DNA from: Rhynchosporium graminicola
Lineage: Eukaryota > Ascomycota > Leotiomycetes > Helotiales > Ploettnerulaceae
DNA: 64,000 bases
Assembly: GCA_900074885.1 (NCBI GenBank)
Contig: FJUW01000048.1
Coordinates: 486,073-550,072 of the forward strand
Direction: 5' to 3'
Position numbers and translations under genes: made by a program. The notes under the pieces were generated by a model that was not told where the DNA came from, made no database searches, and saw nothing but the letters and a program-made list of their open reading frames with translations. Positions 44,889 to 56,379 of the stretch are shown piece by piece (within the stretch, counting starts at the first letter, position 1; the number at the start of each line of letters is the position of its first letter).

Positions 44889-46511
44889 ATATACCTCTTC
44901 GCTAGAGAATCGAAAGTTAGTTACTACACTAAAGACGATATTTATAGATAGTAGAGAACTTTTACCTCTATTTATAATAGCTCCAGGTAGCGATATTATA
45001 GAGAATTAGATTGCGAAAGAGCTAAAGAGCGAGGAGATAATTATATATATTCTAACTAGATATATTAATAATAATAAGATTATAGAATACGCAGATCACT
45101 TAATTAAGTATAGTCGAGCTAGACCGAATAAGCTATAGAAATTACTACTTCTCGATAGTTATAAAAGTTATTAGTATAAGCCTTTCGTACTTAACCTAGC
45201 AGAGGCTTATATTTACTGCTTCTACTTTCCTTTATACCTTATATACGCCTTATAATCTCTCGATATCAGAATATTCAGACCTTAGAAGTATTTCCATACT
45301 CTTACTATTTAAGCTACTCTCCGGAATCTCGACTTTGAATTTACTATTATCTCCTTCTTCCGAGACCTTACTAAAATTCGAATTTAAAACTTTAAAAAGT
45401 ATATAATTATTAACGTATTCAAGACCTCTAGCATATTACCTATTAGTGCTAAAGTAGGTATCTTAAACATAAGAGAGTATAAGAGAAACTATAAGAAAAG
45501 GAAAGCGGATAAGATAGATACTAAGAATATAAGTGATAAGATGATAGATCTGCTATAGCTATTAAAGGATAATAATATATAGTAAGCTATAGCTAAATTA
45601 GCTGCCCTGAAGGAAAAAGACCCTACTGCTTTTAGTGATAATACACTAGCTATATTCTGAGATACTGTTTTAACTACTACTATATACTTATATAAGGCTT
45701 ACTTAACGACTCTTAAGCACTTAGCTTTATAAGAGAAGATCAAGGTAGATAGAAAGCGAAAGCGTACTTCTCGATAGTCGATTCAGAAAGTAGGAGATAC
45801 TATAACTACTACTGATTTACAGGAGAAGATTAAGATAAGAGATAAGAGAGAGTCTAGCGAGGCCCTGAAGAAAGCTTAGCGAAAGCTGAATATAGATATT
45901 AAATAAGGTAAAATAAGCTCTTTATACTAGAGGAGTATAAGCCCGGAAAGATAAGAAAGCACGAAAAGAGCGCTTGAAGTAGTACTAAGCTAGAAAGGAG
46001 CTCCTGGTACTCGAAGATCTAGTAGTAATACGTGACCTAGAGAAGCACCCGAATACTCTTAAAGAGGCGCTGATTACTCCCGAGGCGTTTCTAGAGCTAT
46101 TAGTATAAGTTTATGAAGCTGAAGCACGTGCGAAATTCAAGGTTAACGATAATAAGGAGGTGTAATTTAGGTTTAGAGATCACTATATAGAGGTAGTTAG
46201 AGAGTATATTAATTCAGAGCTAGAGCTAGAGGTAGTACTAAATTAGAGTAATTTGAAGGAGAGCGAGAGTAAGGGAGAGGATTCTGATAATAGATCAATT
46301 AATTTAATTGCCGAGAATATAGATTTTATCGGTTTATTATATTAGGAATGAAATGTATTTTTTTCATGTATTAATTACTCTCCTATTTGGGTAGTAAATT
46401 AATAACTATAAGAAATATTAGGTTTTCCCGCGGGATACTTGCTTTCGCGGGACACTTGCTTTCCCCGACTATAAGCGAGCCCTCGAGCTTAACAGGAGGT
46501 GGCCCGGCTAT
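44889..46511 (+). mobile_element. pogo2 right half: C-terminal transposase and right TIR
   Basis: The DDE domain continues from the left half: the second catalytic block LLLDSYKSY (about 45,150) and the third in LDIRIFRP (about 45,260) are seen. A charged tail runs to about 46,340 and the TIR follows (about 46,436-46,511, ending GGCCCGGCTAT before the TA at 46512-46513). It is RIP-damaged but keeps a longer open C-terminal tail than pogo1. Confidence 0.85.
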
Positions 46512-46513
46512 TA

Positions 46514-47322
46514 GTTATATTAGAGAAGGTTCTATTACCTCAGAAGAAAGCTATGGAAGTATAGATCCGTGCGCTACTAGTGTTGGATTTGTAATAAGTA
46601 CCTTGGTCAGTTTTGGTCAGTTTTACCTGTATCGGTACCTACACCCTGTACCTTGTTAGTATATGGTATTTGTACCTGGTTTAGTACCTTGCGTATGTAC
46701 TTTATTGTATATAGTACCTATACCCTGTACCTTGTCAAAGGCCTGTACCTTGTATACTCTATTAGAGTTACTATAGAGGTTCTCGATAGAGTTCTATTAC
46801 TCTCTAGTACGTATATCGTACTTCTAGAGGTTTCTTCTTATATAGTACGATTTTACGATATACGTATTCTCTTCTATGGAGTTCTGTACTATATAGTATA
46901 GAATATTCTAGAGAGCTTAAATAGCTACATAAGTAGCTAGAATCTCTCCTATAGATAGCTCCTTCTAAGTAAGTAAAATAATTCATATTAATTACGTACT
47001 ATTCTAACCTTTAGTTGATTTCTACTTTTAATTTTCATATAGTAGTAATTTACTTAATAATATCAGCTAATCAGGTACTTCCTCTTACCTAAACTCGCTT
47101 TTATTACTCCTTACTAATAAAGGAGCTTCCTAATAAGGCATTACTTAGTCATTTTAAACGATTCTTTCTCGCTTAGAGCTAGTAAGCTAGCCCCTTTAAG
47201 TCTTACTAATATAGCTATAGCGAATCAGACTCGTAGCTCTTAACCTTAAGACGAAGTTATAAGGAAATTATAACTTATAACCTCTAGAATCCTTTAGAAG
47301 TAGAGAGGACTTAGTAACCTTA
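46514..47322. other. Spacer with GTACCTTG-rich minisatellite-like sequence
   Basis: The first 270 bp have normal CpA/TpG content and probably are host DNA flanking pogo2. Between about 46,599 and 46,760 the words CCTGTACCTTGT and GTACCT recur many times in irregular spacing. From about 46,780 the sequence is AT-rich and RIP-like. No gene is supported. Confidence 0.55.
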
Positions 47323-47539
47323 TGTGACGGGTTGCACCCGTTAGTATGCTTGACGCCTAAGGCGTCTACGCTAGTACCTGACGAATTATCATACGCGTTC
47401 TAATGCTACTACCACTAGCGGCCGCGGCATTATCTTTTCTTCGAAGGGAGATTCTTATTCCTCCCTTCCCTCCCTAGTTAATTCTCCTTATAATATAGAT
47501 AAGCTTTTATACTATATACTTAATATTCGCCTTATGATA
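47323..47539 (+). repeat. Putative LTR of another retroelement
   Basis: A 217-bp segment starts TGTGACGGGTTGCACCCG and ends CTTATGATA (a RIP form of TTATGACA), matching the TG...CA LTR form. It is GC-richer at the start. I did not find its partner in the window. It could be the 5' LTR of gypsy2 or a solo LTR. Confidence 0.4.
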
Positions 47540-47605
47540 TTAGAATTAACTTATTCCTAATATTCTTAATTAAACGAAGGAGGATCTGCTTTCGAGCAGT
47601 AGACG

Positions 47606-48264
47606 TATAACGACATAAGACTTAAGGCGGTATACGAGCAAGAATAAAATAAGTAGGGAGGCTAAGAGCGATCTTATATAGTTTACTAATAAGGAAATAA
47701 GAAGATAAGGAAGAAAAAGAAGAGATATAGAGTATAAGGCACTTTATATATATATATACTGATACTAGTTCGATATTATATCGAGTCGGACACTAGTTAT
47801 ATCGGGATACTTATGATACCTATGAACTTAGGCCCTAGTATCTATCCTTCTTCCTATATAATATTCAGGTAACCTATAAGCTATCGTTATATTACTCCCC
47901 CCCTAAGAAGAACTTAACCTTAAGCTCAGAAGGTTGTAGTTTATATTAGAAATTATTCTTTATTATAACTAATTTCGTCGATATTCGCGTAATAAGTAGT
48001 AGCCGCTTTTTAATAGTAGTACATTCTTTATCCGGTATTAACTAGTTATATTACTATAATAGTACTATATTAGTTATAGCTTCTAAATCGGGCGGTGAGC
48101 TATATTTATTTTATCGATTTATCATAGGAGTCGAGTTTAAGTAGAGTATAAGGTATATAAAGGAAGGGTTTTATTAATATTAGAGCTCTTTCTTCTTTAA
48201 CTGCGATAACTACTTAAACTATAAGTGTATTCTCCCTAGATTATAATATAGTTACTGTAATAGG
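47606..48264 (-). mobile_element. gypsy1-family fragment: LTR plus adjacent internal sequence
   Basis: An LTR (47606-47892, TATAACGACA...TATCGTTATA, 287 bp) is followed by a polypurine tract on the minus strand and about 370 bp of internal sequence homologous to 26670-27045. The homology stops abruptly at about 48,264, where gypsy2-associated sequence begins (TGTGCGCCTAGTGCC). Confidence 0.75.
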
Positions 48265-48659
48265 TCTGTGCGCCTAGTGCCTCCCACTCCTGTATTTCAG
48301 AATTAGAGAGGAAGGAAGAACCTTCTCTCTTTAGTAATTAGTTTCTATATTAACCAGATTATTACTAGCGAACCTCTAGCGACTATTCTATTATTCTATT
48401 ATACCTATTTACTTTAGCGTACTAAATGATTATTATATTCTAATTACTTTTACTTAATATTAGCCTAAATAGTTATAATAGCTTAAAGCAGAGAATCCTC
48501 TACTATATTAACCTGACTTATACTCTAAGATAACTCTATTAGGGCCTAAGTAATACTTAGCGATATATTAATAGATAACCTTTTAGTTTTATAAGAGAAA
48601 CTCCGATCGCTAAAGAAACGGAATAATATCCCAGATAACCTTATAGTTAAGTACTAATA

Positions 48660-51600
48660 AATATTCAGCGAAGACCTTACTTAATACCCTCCGGAAGCTA
48701 TTATAAGAGTACGACTCTACTAAGCTTATATATCCGAAGACTTTACTCTAAGTATAGAGAGAGATACTAGTCGATTAGTAGCTCCTAAAGAATCGCTAAT
48801 TCCTCGCTGAGATAAAAGTAAATATATAATTCTACTAGAATATAAGAGTAAAAGCTAAAGAGAGCTTACTAAGTACTTATAAGCTTATAACCGAGTCTTC
48901 GACTATAATACTAAAGAGTACTTAACTAATCTTATTAAGATTAAATAAGTAATAATACTATTCTATAAAGAACTAATAAATACTTAGGAAAAGTTTAAGA
49001 AGTATACTTTAGATACTCTTTACGAGATAACTTAGGAAAGTTATAAAGAGTTCCTAGCGAATCTCTAGCTACTTTCTATCTTATAAAGAATAGCTAACTT
49101 ATAGGACTATAAGAATACTCGCTAGAGGCTAAGTTAACTAATTAGAGTATTTATTAATTATCTAGAAGAGAAAGAAGAATAACTTAAACTTTTCACTAAG
49201 TATTAATTATAAGATATCTTATTTAATAAGATCCGCTTAGAGATTCGCTAGAAAATCGTCGAGAATAGTTAAGCTAATAGACTTTAGACTTAAGACTGAG
49301 TTATTTCTACTATTACTCTTTAAGAGACTTATATCCTATCTAGAGGTACTAATAGTAATAAAAGATAAAAAGAACCTAAAGAGTAGAAATATAAGAAGTT
49401 AAACGCGAAGAAGGATAACTCGTATAAGTACTAGCGAAGAACTAATAATCGATAAGATAAGAGCTAATAAAGATAAGAAAAAAGAAGAAATCTAAATAAT
49501 ATACTTATTAGGGATCGACTAATAAGATAAGATATCTCTAAGGTTTAGTACTACTTTTATAATAAATATAAATATATCTCTCTAAACTATCTAAAATCAA
49601 ATACTAGTAATACTAAAGATAAACGCTAAGGAAAGCTATAACTTATAGTATCTTCTATATCCGGACTAAGTTTACTAGATAATAAGATAGAAATCTAAAT
49701 AAAGATTCTATCCTAAGGTAAGTAGAAATCGATAACTATTCTTATTAATAGTAAAATAGAAAATAACTTTATATTAAGACTAGTTACTAAAGAATACGAG
49801 CTTAAACTTACTAGCGAAGGACTAAGGACTTTCTAGATACTTTTATAGAATAAAAGCGTTATCTTCAGTATTATAATCGCCTAAGTAAAGATAGCCGATT
49901 CGATTAGATAGACTAGAGTTAATACTCTTCAGCTAAGAGTTATTAATATACTAAGTATAGACCTAATATTAGGGTAGCTATAGTTAGAGGATATAGATCC
50001 TCAGATAAGCTTTAAGAATAAGTAATAGAGATTCTCTTATAATTTGAAGGACTCTAATAGCTTTAATATTATAGTACCTCGAGCTTTTACGACTCTTATT
50101 AATAAATAGAAATCTCCTATATACGCTATAATACCTAACTTACGTATAATACGCTAGATAAATACTAGCGATACGCCTACTATTCCCTTTATATATAGTA
50201 ACTTTAAGAACGTATTCTCTAAGGAGAAAGGAAGCGAGCTACCCTTATTAGAGGGCTATTAATACGCTATCGAGTTAGAACTAGGATTAAAGATACCTTA
50301 TTCTCTAATCTATAACTTCTCTGAGAAGGAACTAGAAGTTCTCTGGGAATACCTCGACTTATTAGAAGTAAAGGGTTAGATAAGAAAGAGTAAGAGTCCT
50401 ATAGATATACTTATTCTTTTTATACTAAAGAAAGATAGTAGCCTTCGATTATATATCGATTACCGGGCTCTAAATAAAATTATAATTAAGAATTAGTACC
50501 CTCTGCTATTAATTAGCGAAACGCTAGATAAGCTCCGGGATACTAGAGTATTTACTAAATTAGACTTATAAAACGCTTATTACCGCGTCCGAATTCGCTA
50601 GAGTAATAAATAGAAAACTATATTCTATATCTAATATAAGCACTACGAGTACTAGGTTATACTATTTAGATTATTAAATACGCTAGCGACCTTCTAGGTA
50701 TTTATTAATAATACGCTAGCGGGCCTTATCGATATTACTTATATTATATATCTTAATAATATCCTAATCTATTCTACTAACCTCTTATAATATAAATAAT
50801 ATATCTGCTAAGAACTAGAGAGACTTTAGTATATAAACCTCTTTATTAAGTTATTAAAATACTCTTTTAATACTAAAAGTATAGAGTTTCTAGGATATAT
50901 TATCTTCTTAGCTAGTACTTTAATAAATATAAGCCGAATAGATATTATTAGGGAATTGCTAGAGCTTAAAAGTATTAAAGATATATAAGTCTTTATTAGT
51001 TTTATAAACTTCTATTAGCGATTTATTATAAGATTCTAAGTAATTACTCGACTTCTAATAAGTTTAATAAGTAATAAGAAGAAAGAGTAACTTACTCTTA
51101 CTTTTAGATAGAGTACTATAGAAAGGAAGGCTTTTAACGCGTTAAAAGATATGTTTACTATAATACCTTTTCTTATATACTTTGATCTACTGAAGCCGAG
51201 GAAGCTAGAGACTAATACTTCTAAGTTTACTATTATAGGAATCCTATCTTAGCCTAGAGAGTAGCCGGCGAAAGAAAAGGAAAAGGCTATCTAGAACCTT
51301 ATCGCGTTCTTTAGTAAAAAGCTAGAACCTGCCGAGTTGAATTATAAAGTATATAATTAAGAACTCCTTATAATTATTAAGTGTTTTATATACTAGAGGT
51401 ATTACTTTAAAAGTAATATAGCCCTAGTTAAGATATTAATAGACTATAGTAACCTCTATAACTTTATGACTATAATAGTATTAAGCCTGCGATAAGCTAA
51501 ATAAGCTCTAGAGCTATCTAAGTATAACTTTATTTTAAGTTATAGATAAGGAAAAAATAATCCCGCTAATAGACTATCGAGAAGGCCTAATTATAAGCTA

Positions 51601-53268
51601 GCGAAAGATAAGGAAAATATTATACTCTTTACTTTATAAAATAAGCTACGAAGTATAATTAAAGATAAGTTAATCTGCGTACCTAGTAAAGCTAGCGATA
51701 TAATAGAGAGTAACCGGCGTCTAAACGATAGTATATTATACCGGTTAACTTAGATTCTATAGCTTACTAATAATACTTCTTTAAAAGAGGTATCGATCGA
51801 GGCTATAGATATAACCTCTACGCCTAACTAGCGATATAGACCTATAAAGCTTAATAGTTTATAGAACTTATTTAGAGGTCTGGATACCCTCTTAAGAAGC
51901 GCTAGCGAGGAGCTGAGCGCTAGCTAGTATAGCTATAGATATATTATACTACGGTTTTTTATAGCGAGAATTATAAGAACTAAAATAGTAAACCCTAAAT
52001 CGAACTTATTTCTCTTAACGCTTATAAAGCTATAGAAAAGGGACGCTTTTACTATCGAGAAATTAGCTAGATTATAGAAAACTAGGAATATAAATTAGAG
52101 TATTAATAGCGAAGAACTACTTAGATACCGGCGAAAGGCTTATATTCCGCTAGATAAAGCTATCTATACTGAAATCATAAAGATATACTATAATAATCTA
52201 ACTATAAGCTATTTTAGTTAAGATAAGACGCTAAAGCTTATCTAGCGAAAGTACTATTAGCAGAAGATAAAGCTAGATATTAAAAAATATATTAAAAGTT
52301 ATAATATTTATTAAAAGATAAAAGTAAGAAGAATAAAGATAGCTAGCGAGATATAAGCGCCTAGCTAGCTAAGTAAGCTATTTGAGTCTATAACTATAGA
52401 CTTTATTATAGATCTGCTACCTTATAAAAGGAGCTCTATAGGAAGAATCTCTAATAGTTTACTAGTGATTATCGATAGATATACTAAAGATATAGAGTAT
52501 ATTCCTTACTTAAAGACAATTAATACGCTAAGCTTGGCTCGGCTATTTATTAACTATTAATTTAAGGACTACGGATTACCTGCGGTTATTATTACTAATA
52601 GAGGTTCTGTTTTTACTTCTAAGTTCTAATAAGAAGTATACTTCTATCTCTGAATAATAAGAGGTCTTTCGATAGCGTTTTACCTATAAACTAATAGGTA
52701 AATAGAATAATAAAATTAAGCTATAGAAGTATAACTATAGTATTTTATATACTATCTTTAAGACGATTGGGTAGACCTATTACCTATAGCGAAGTTCGCG
52801 TATATAAATATATATTATAAGGCTATTAGAATAAGTCTAAATAAGGCTAGGTATAGAATTACGCTAGATAGTTACTAGAGTATTAAGGACGATCCTATAA
52901 GAGGGGAGATACTTATTACTAAAGAAAGAGTAAAAGAAGTAGTTAAGAAACGCTAAGAGCTAGAGAATAGCTAGTAAAGAACTAAAGAAACCTAGGTGAA
53001 GTAGTATAATAAGAACTATTAACTAATTGAATTTAAAGTAGATTAATAAGTCCTACTCTTAGTAAAGAATATTAAAACTATTCAATCGAGTAAGAAGCTA
53101 GACTACTAATTTCTAAAGCTATTTAAGATCAGCGAAAGAATTAGAAAGCAGGTATATCGATTGGATTTACCTCCTAAGTATAGTTAGCTATATAACGTCT
53201 TCTATATCTCACTATTAGAACTATACTAGTAAAGGCCTAGTGAATCGTCAGAAGTTATTTAACCTAAA
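48660..53268 (+). pseudogene. gypsy2 gag-pol (damaged)
   Basis: Recognisable pieces are gag with YPPEAIIRVRLYQAY-like start (about 48,690), RT (about 50,330-50,930, with LRLYIDYRALNKI and FTKLDL), RNase H (LETNTSKFTI about 51,205; AELNYKVYN about 51,330) and an integrase core (ITIDFITDLLP-like about 52,400; DYGLPAVIITNRG about 52,570). The end of pol has LPPKYSRLYNVFYISLLE. The RT active-site box reads YLNN (50749-50760), with both Asp changed to Asn. The frame is broken by many TAG/TAA codons. Confidence 0.82.
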
Positions 53269-53273
53269 CTTAT

Positions 53274-53475
53274 TGTAACGACACAAGACTCAAGGCGGTA
53301 TACAAGCAAGAATAAACAAGTATGGAGGCTAAGAGCGATCTTATATAGTCTGGTACGAAGGAAACAGAAAGATATAGAGCTCTGAAGGAGTCTGCACCTT
53401 CTATATATATAAGGAGGGTATGCCTAAGGCACCGATACTGGCCCGTATCTGCCACGTATACTATGCGCTATCATA
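53274..53475 (-). repeat. LTR of the non-autonomous element (left)
   Basis: 202 bp, TGTAACGACA...GCTATCATA. Same length as the right LTR. The left copy keeps more CpA/TpG than the right copy. Confidence 0.88.
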
Positions 53476-54568
53476 TTACCCCCTTCCAAGATAAAGGCTC
53501 GCCCTCGAGCCTTTAAAGGTAAACAAAAAACGAAAGAAAAGATAGTCAAATCAAGTCGAATTCTAAACAAAATCCAAGTAATTATCAATCTAAAGCGTTC
53601 AAGGGTAGGTTCTATCGGTAATTGTGATACCGAGTTTACCGAAGGTCCAAGGTTTACCGAAGGTCCAGAGTTCATCGATTGTGCCTGAGTATGTAAAAAC
53701 TCGGCAAATATCTGTTCGATGCGACTAATACTAATAGAAAGCTCCCGAGTAGTCGATTCTGTCTGTAATTAATAGTCTTCAATTAATTAAAGCAATTCTA
53801 TAGTAGGTACGGAATCGGAGGGGCTACGAGAGTATTCCGGTGAAGCTATAGGAGCTAGCTGAACCTTCTTAGGAGGTATAGTATTAGGTAAGCGAGGCTA
53901 AGCGAAAGTAATAGAACACTTGAAAGTTATAGAAGAAGTAAAAGTCGAAATCGAATTCTGAAGAAGCCGAAAGATTAAGGAGAGTCAGATATCTTCGTTA
54001 AGTAGATATAGAAAGTATTAAATTAAAGGTTCTAGTAGAGGGAGGTCGATTCTGCCGAGGGGAATAAATTATACTAGGGTATAGGGATTACGAGTCGAAT
54101 TCTGATAATTTCCGCTAGGGTAATAAGCTATTTCGTCCTAGCCTAAAAGTAAGGTTTTTCGCTATTAGAGCTGCTTTCGGAAGGTTAAAGTCAGGTAAGA
54201 AGATAATAAATATTAGGGCTTATAGGAAAGTTTCCACCTAAAATTCGTCTGCTGTTTTACTTCGTATGTACGAAGGAACGAGTTTCGAAGTATCCGAGAG
54301 TGACTTCGTAGTAATACTAGTGCTTCTGAGGCTGAATTACGTTCAAATTCCTAGCTATCCGAGAGATCTCTAGAATCTTAGCTCTTTTGAAAACCTAACT
54401 ATCGAATTCGTAATTAATAGTACTAACTGTTTCTATATAATTCCGAAAATCTAAGGTAAGTAGAGATAACTCAGCGAAGAGCTCCCTAGTAGTCGTACGT
54501 GCGAATCGAGTTTTCTAAGTAAGATATTATTTAATACTATCCCTAGCGGTCTTGATCTTTCTATTTAA

Positions 54569-54770
54569 TATAACGATATAAGACTTAAGGCGGTATATAA
54601 GTAAGAATAAATAAGTAGGGAGGCTAAGAGCGATCTTATATAGTCTAGTACAAAGGAAACAGAAAGATACAGAGCTCTGAAGGAGTCTGCACCTTCTATA
54701 TATATAAGGAGGGTATGCCTAAGGCACCGATACTAGCCCGTATCTGCCACGTATACTATGCGCTGTCACA
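54569..54770 (-). repeat. LTR of the non-autonomous element (right)
   Basis: 202 bp, TATAACGATA...GCTGTCACA, followed by the target duplication CTTAT. Differences from the left LTR are mostly C/T and G/A transitions. Confidence 0.88.
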
Positions 54771-54775
54771 CTTAT

Positions 54776-55090
54776 TAATAGCGAAGAATCATAGGAGGTC
54801 GATTCCTTACTAGACTATCGAGTAATTAAAAGGAGAGAATAATTCCTAGTAAGATAGAAGGAGTTTATTTCCGCTTATGATTCTTAGGAGCTAAAAGAAA
54901 CTTTCTAGGGACTCTAGAATAAAATTAAAGCTTTGAAAAATTAAAACGCTATAGAAAAACTAGCGAAACGCTAGCGAAAGTGAAATAACACTTATAAAAA
55001 GATATATACCTTTCTGTTTTTTCCTATAGGGTTTTATAGTTTTAAAGGTATATTAGAGATTATAAATCTAGTAGAGGTCTAAGGGGAAAA
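54776..55090 (+). pseudogene. gypsy2 C-terminal chromodomain, separated by the nested LTR element
   Basis: After the nested element the plus strand resumes with a chromodomain: EVDSLLDYRVIKRRE, FLVR, then KEFISAYDS with stop codons at Trp and Gln positions. It continues the pol frame that ends at LINS next to 53,273. This places gypsy2 among the chromoviruses. Confidence 0.75.
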
Positions 55091-55453
55091 AAAGGTTTTA
55101 TTATTTATATAGATCGCTAGTAAACTAGCTCTCGCTAGATAAACTCCGAGATATTACTAAAGAAAGTTTACTTAGTAATCTCCTGATTAATAGTATCTAT
55201 ATCTCTATCCGCGACTTCCTCTCTATTAACTTCTAACTATATATCTAGTGAAGCTACTTATAGAAAGAATCTAGTATAAATAGTATAGAAGTCCTTCGCT
55301 AAAGATTAGTAAGGAACTCGCTAGAGAGATTAATTCATACTATATAGAGACTACGAATTTCCTCTAGAAGAGTAGTATTTATAATATTAATAGCAGTAGT
55401 AACTTGAGCTGCAGAGCGCAGTATATACCTAGATACCTTAGTAATCGCCGATA

Positions 55454-55680
55454 TAATACTAGAGGATAGCTTAGTATTAGAATTAATAACTAGCTTCTAA
55501 GGAGATTTAATAGCTATAGTATTACTAACTTTAGAAGTATGATTAGCCCGCTTCTTCTCTATATTAAAGCGTACCTAAGTAATCTTTATTACTTCTCCGG
55601 AACTCTCGCCTATTACTACTTTTAAAGCTATATCTTATAATTAGCTAAGAATACTTATCAGGATAGCTAGAGCCTCGCTG
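55454..55680. repeat. 227-bp segment before the N at 55681, repeated directly after it
   Basis: TAATACTAGAGGATAGC...GAGCCTCGCTG occurs at 55454-55680 and again at 55682-55908 with no difference that I could see. It abuts the N on both sides, so it is probably an untrimmed contig overlap. Confidence 0.92.
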
Positions 55681-55681
55681 N
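55681..55681. other. Assembly gap (single N)
   Basis: One N between two identical 227-bp segments. Confidence 0.95.
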
Positions 55682-56379
55682 TAATACTAGAGGATAGCTT
55701 AGTATTAGAATTAATAACTAGCTTCTAAGGAGATTTAATAGCTATAGTATTACTAACTTTAGAAGTATGATTAGCCCGCTTCTTCTCTATATTAAAGCGT
55801 ACCTAAGTAATCTTTATTACTTCTCCGGAACTCTCGCCTATTACTACTTTTAAAGCTATATCTTATAATTAGCTAAGAATACTTATCAGGATAGCTAGAG
55901 CCTCGCTGACTATTAGCTAAGTATTCGCTAGAGAGAGGAAATTTATACTTATATCCTCGTAAGATTTACCTTTCTTAATATAATCTATATACTTACTAGT
56001 AATAGAGTTAAGAGCTAAAATGCACTTTAACTTAGGGAATAAAGTATACTCGCCGGTATATCGCAGGTAAGTCTCCGGACGCGGTATCTCCTCGTTCACC
56101 TTAGTATAAGCCTTCGACTTTATCTGCGTATTCTTTCGACTAGTATAAAGGGTCTTATCGTAATAAGCAGAAGAGCTACTATCTTATCTCAGCTCGCCTT
56201 TAGTATCCTTATTATTATCTTCGGCTCGCTAGCACTTAGTCGATAACCCGCTAGCGACTATAGTTTTTCCCTTATTAATAAAGGTAAAAGTATTATCAGA
56301 AGGAAGGGTATCTTTAAGCGAACTACTAGTAGCGCGCTTACGAAGGTTCTTTTTAGGAGCTAAAAGGTTAAGTTAGTAC

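Larger units (their letters stand above)
53274..54770 (-). mobile_element. Complete non-autonomous LTR element (TRIM/LARD-like), 1,497 bp
   Basis: Two 202-bp LTRs (53274-53475 and 54569-54770) enclose 1,093 bp without any recognisable gag or pol domain. The 5-bp target duplication CTTAT is perfect (53269-53273 and 54771-54775). A C-rich tract after the left LTR (TTACCCCCTTCC) is a polypurine tract on the minus strand. The LTR starts TGTAACGACACAAG like the gypsy1 LTR and shares about its first 75 bp, but the rest differs. It is probably mobilised by gypsy1-type machinery. A 17-bp tandem repeat (GTTTACCGAAGGTCCAA) lies at about 53,620. Part of the interior (53,476-53,700) is hardly RIP-affected. 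Confidence 0.85.
48265..55100 (+). mobile_element. gypsy2: Ty3/gypsy chromovirus-type retrotransposon, plus strand, RIP-inactivated
   Basis: The plus-strand domains are gag (about 48,660-49,480), protease region (about 49,680-50,000), RT, RNase H, integrase and a C-terminal chromodomain. A purine-rich AGGGGAAAAAAAGG at about 55,080 may be the polypurine tract. LTRs could not be paired, so the borders are approximate. The chromodomain is split by a 1.5-kb LTR element at 53274-54770. Chromodomain elements usually target heterochromatin, which fits this nested AT-rich block. Confidence 0.75.

Noticed and set aside
46387..46901. Two frames at the pogo2 right TIR and in the adjacent spacer
   Set aside because: They arise from the TIR and from the GTACCTTG-rich repeat, and have no recognisable domain.
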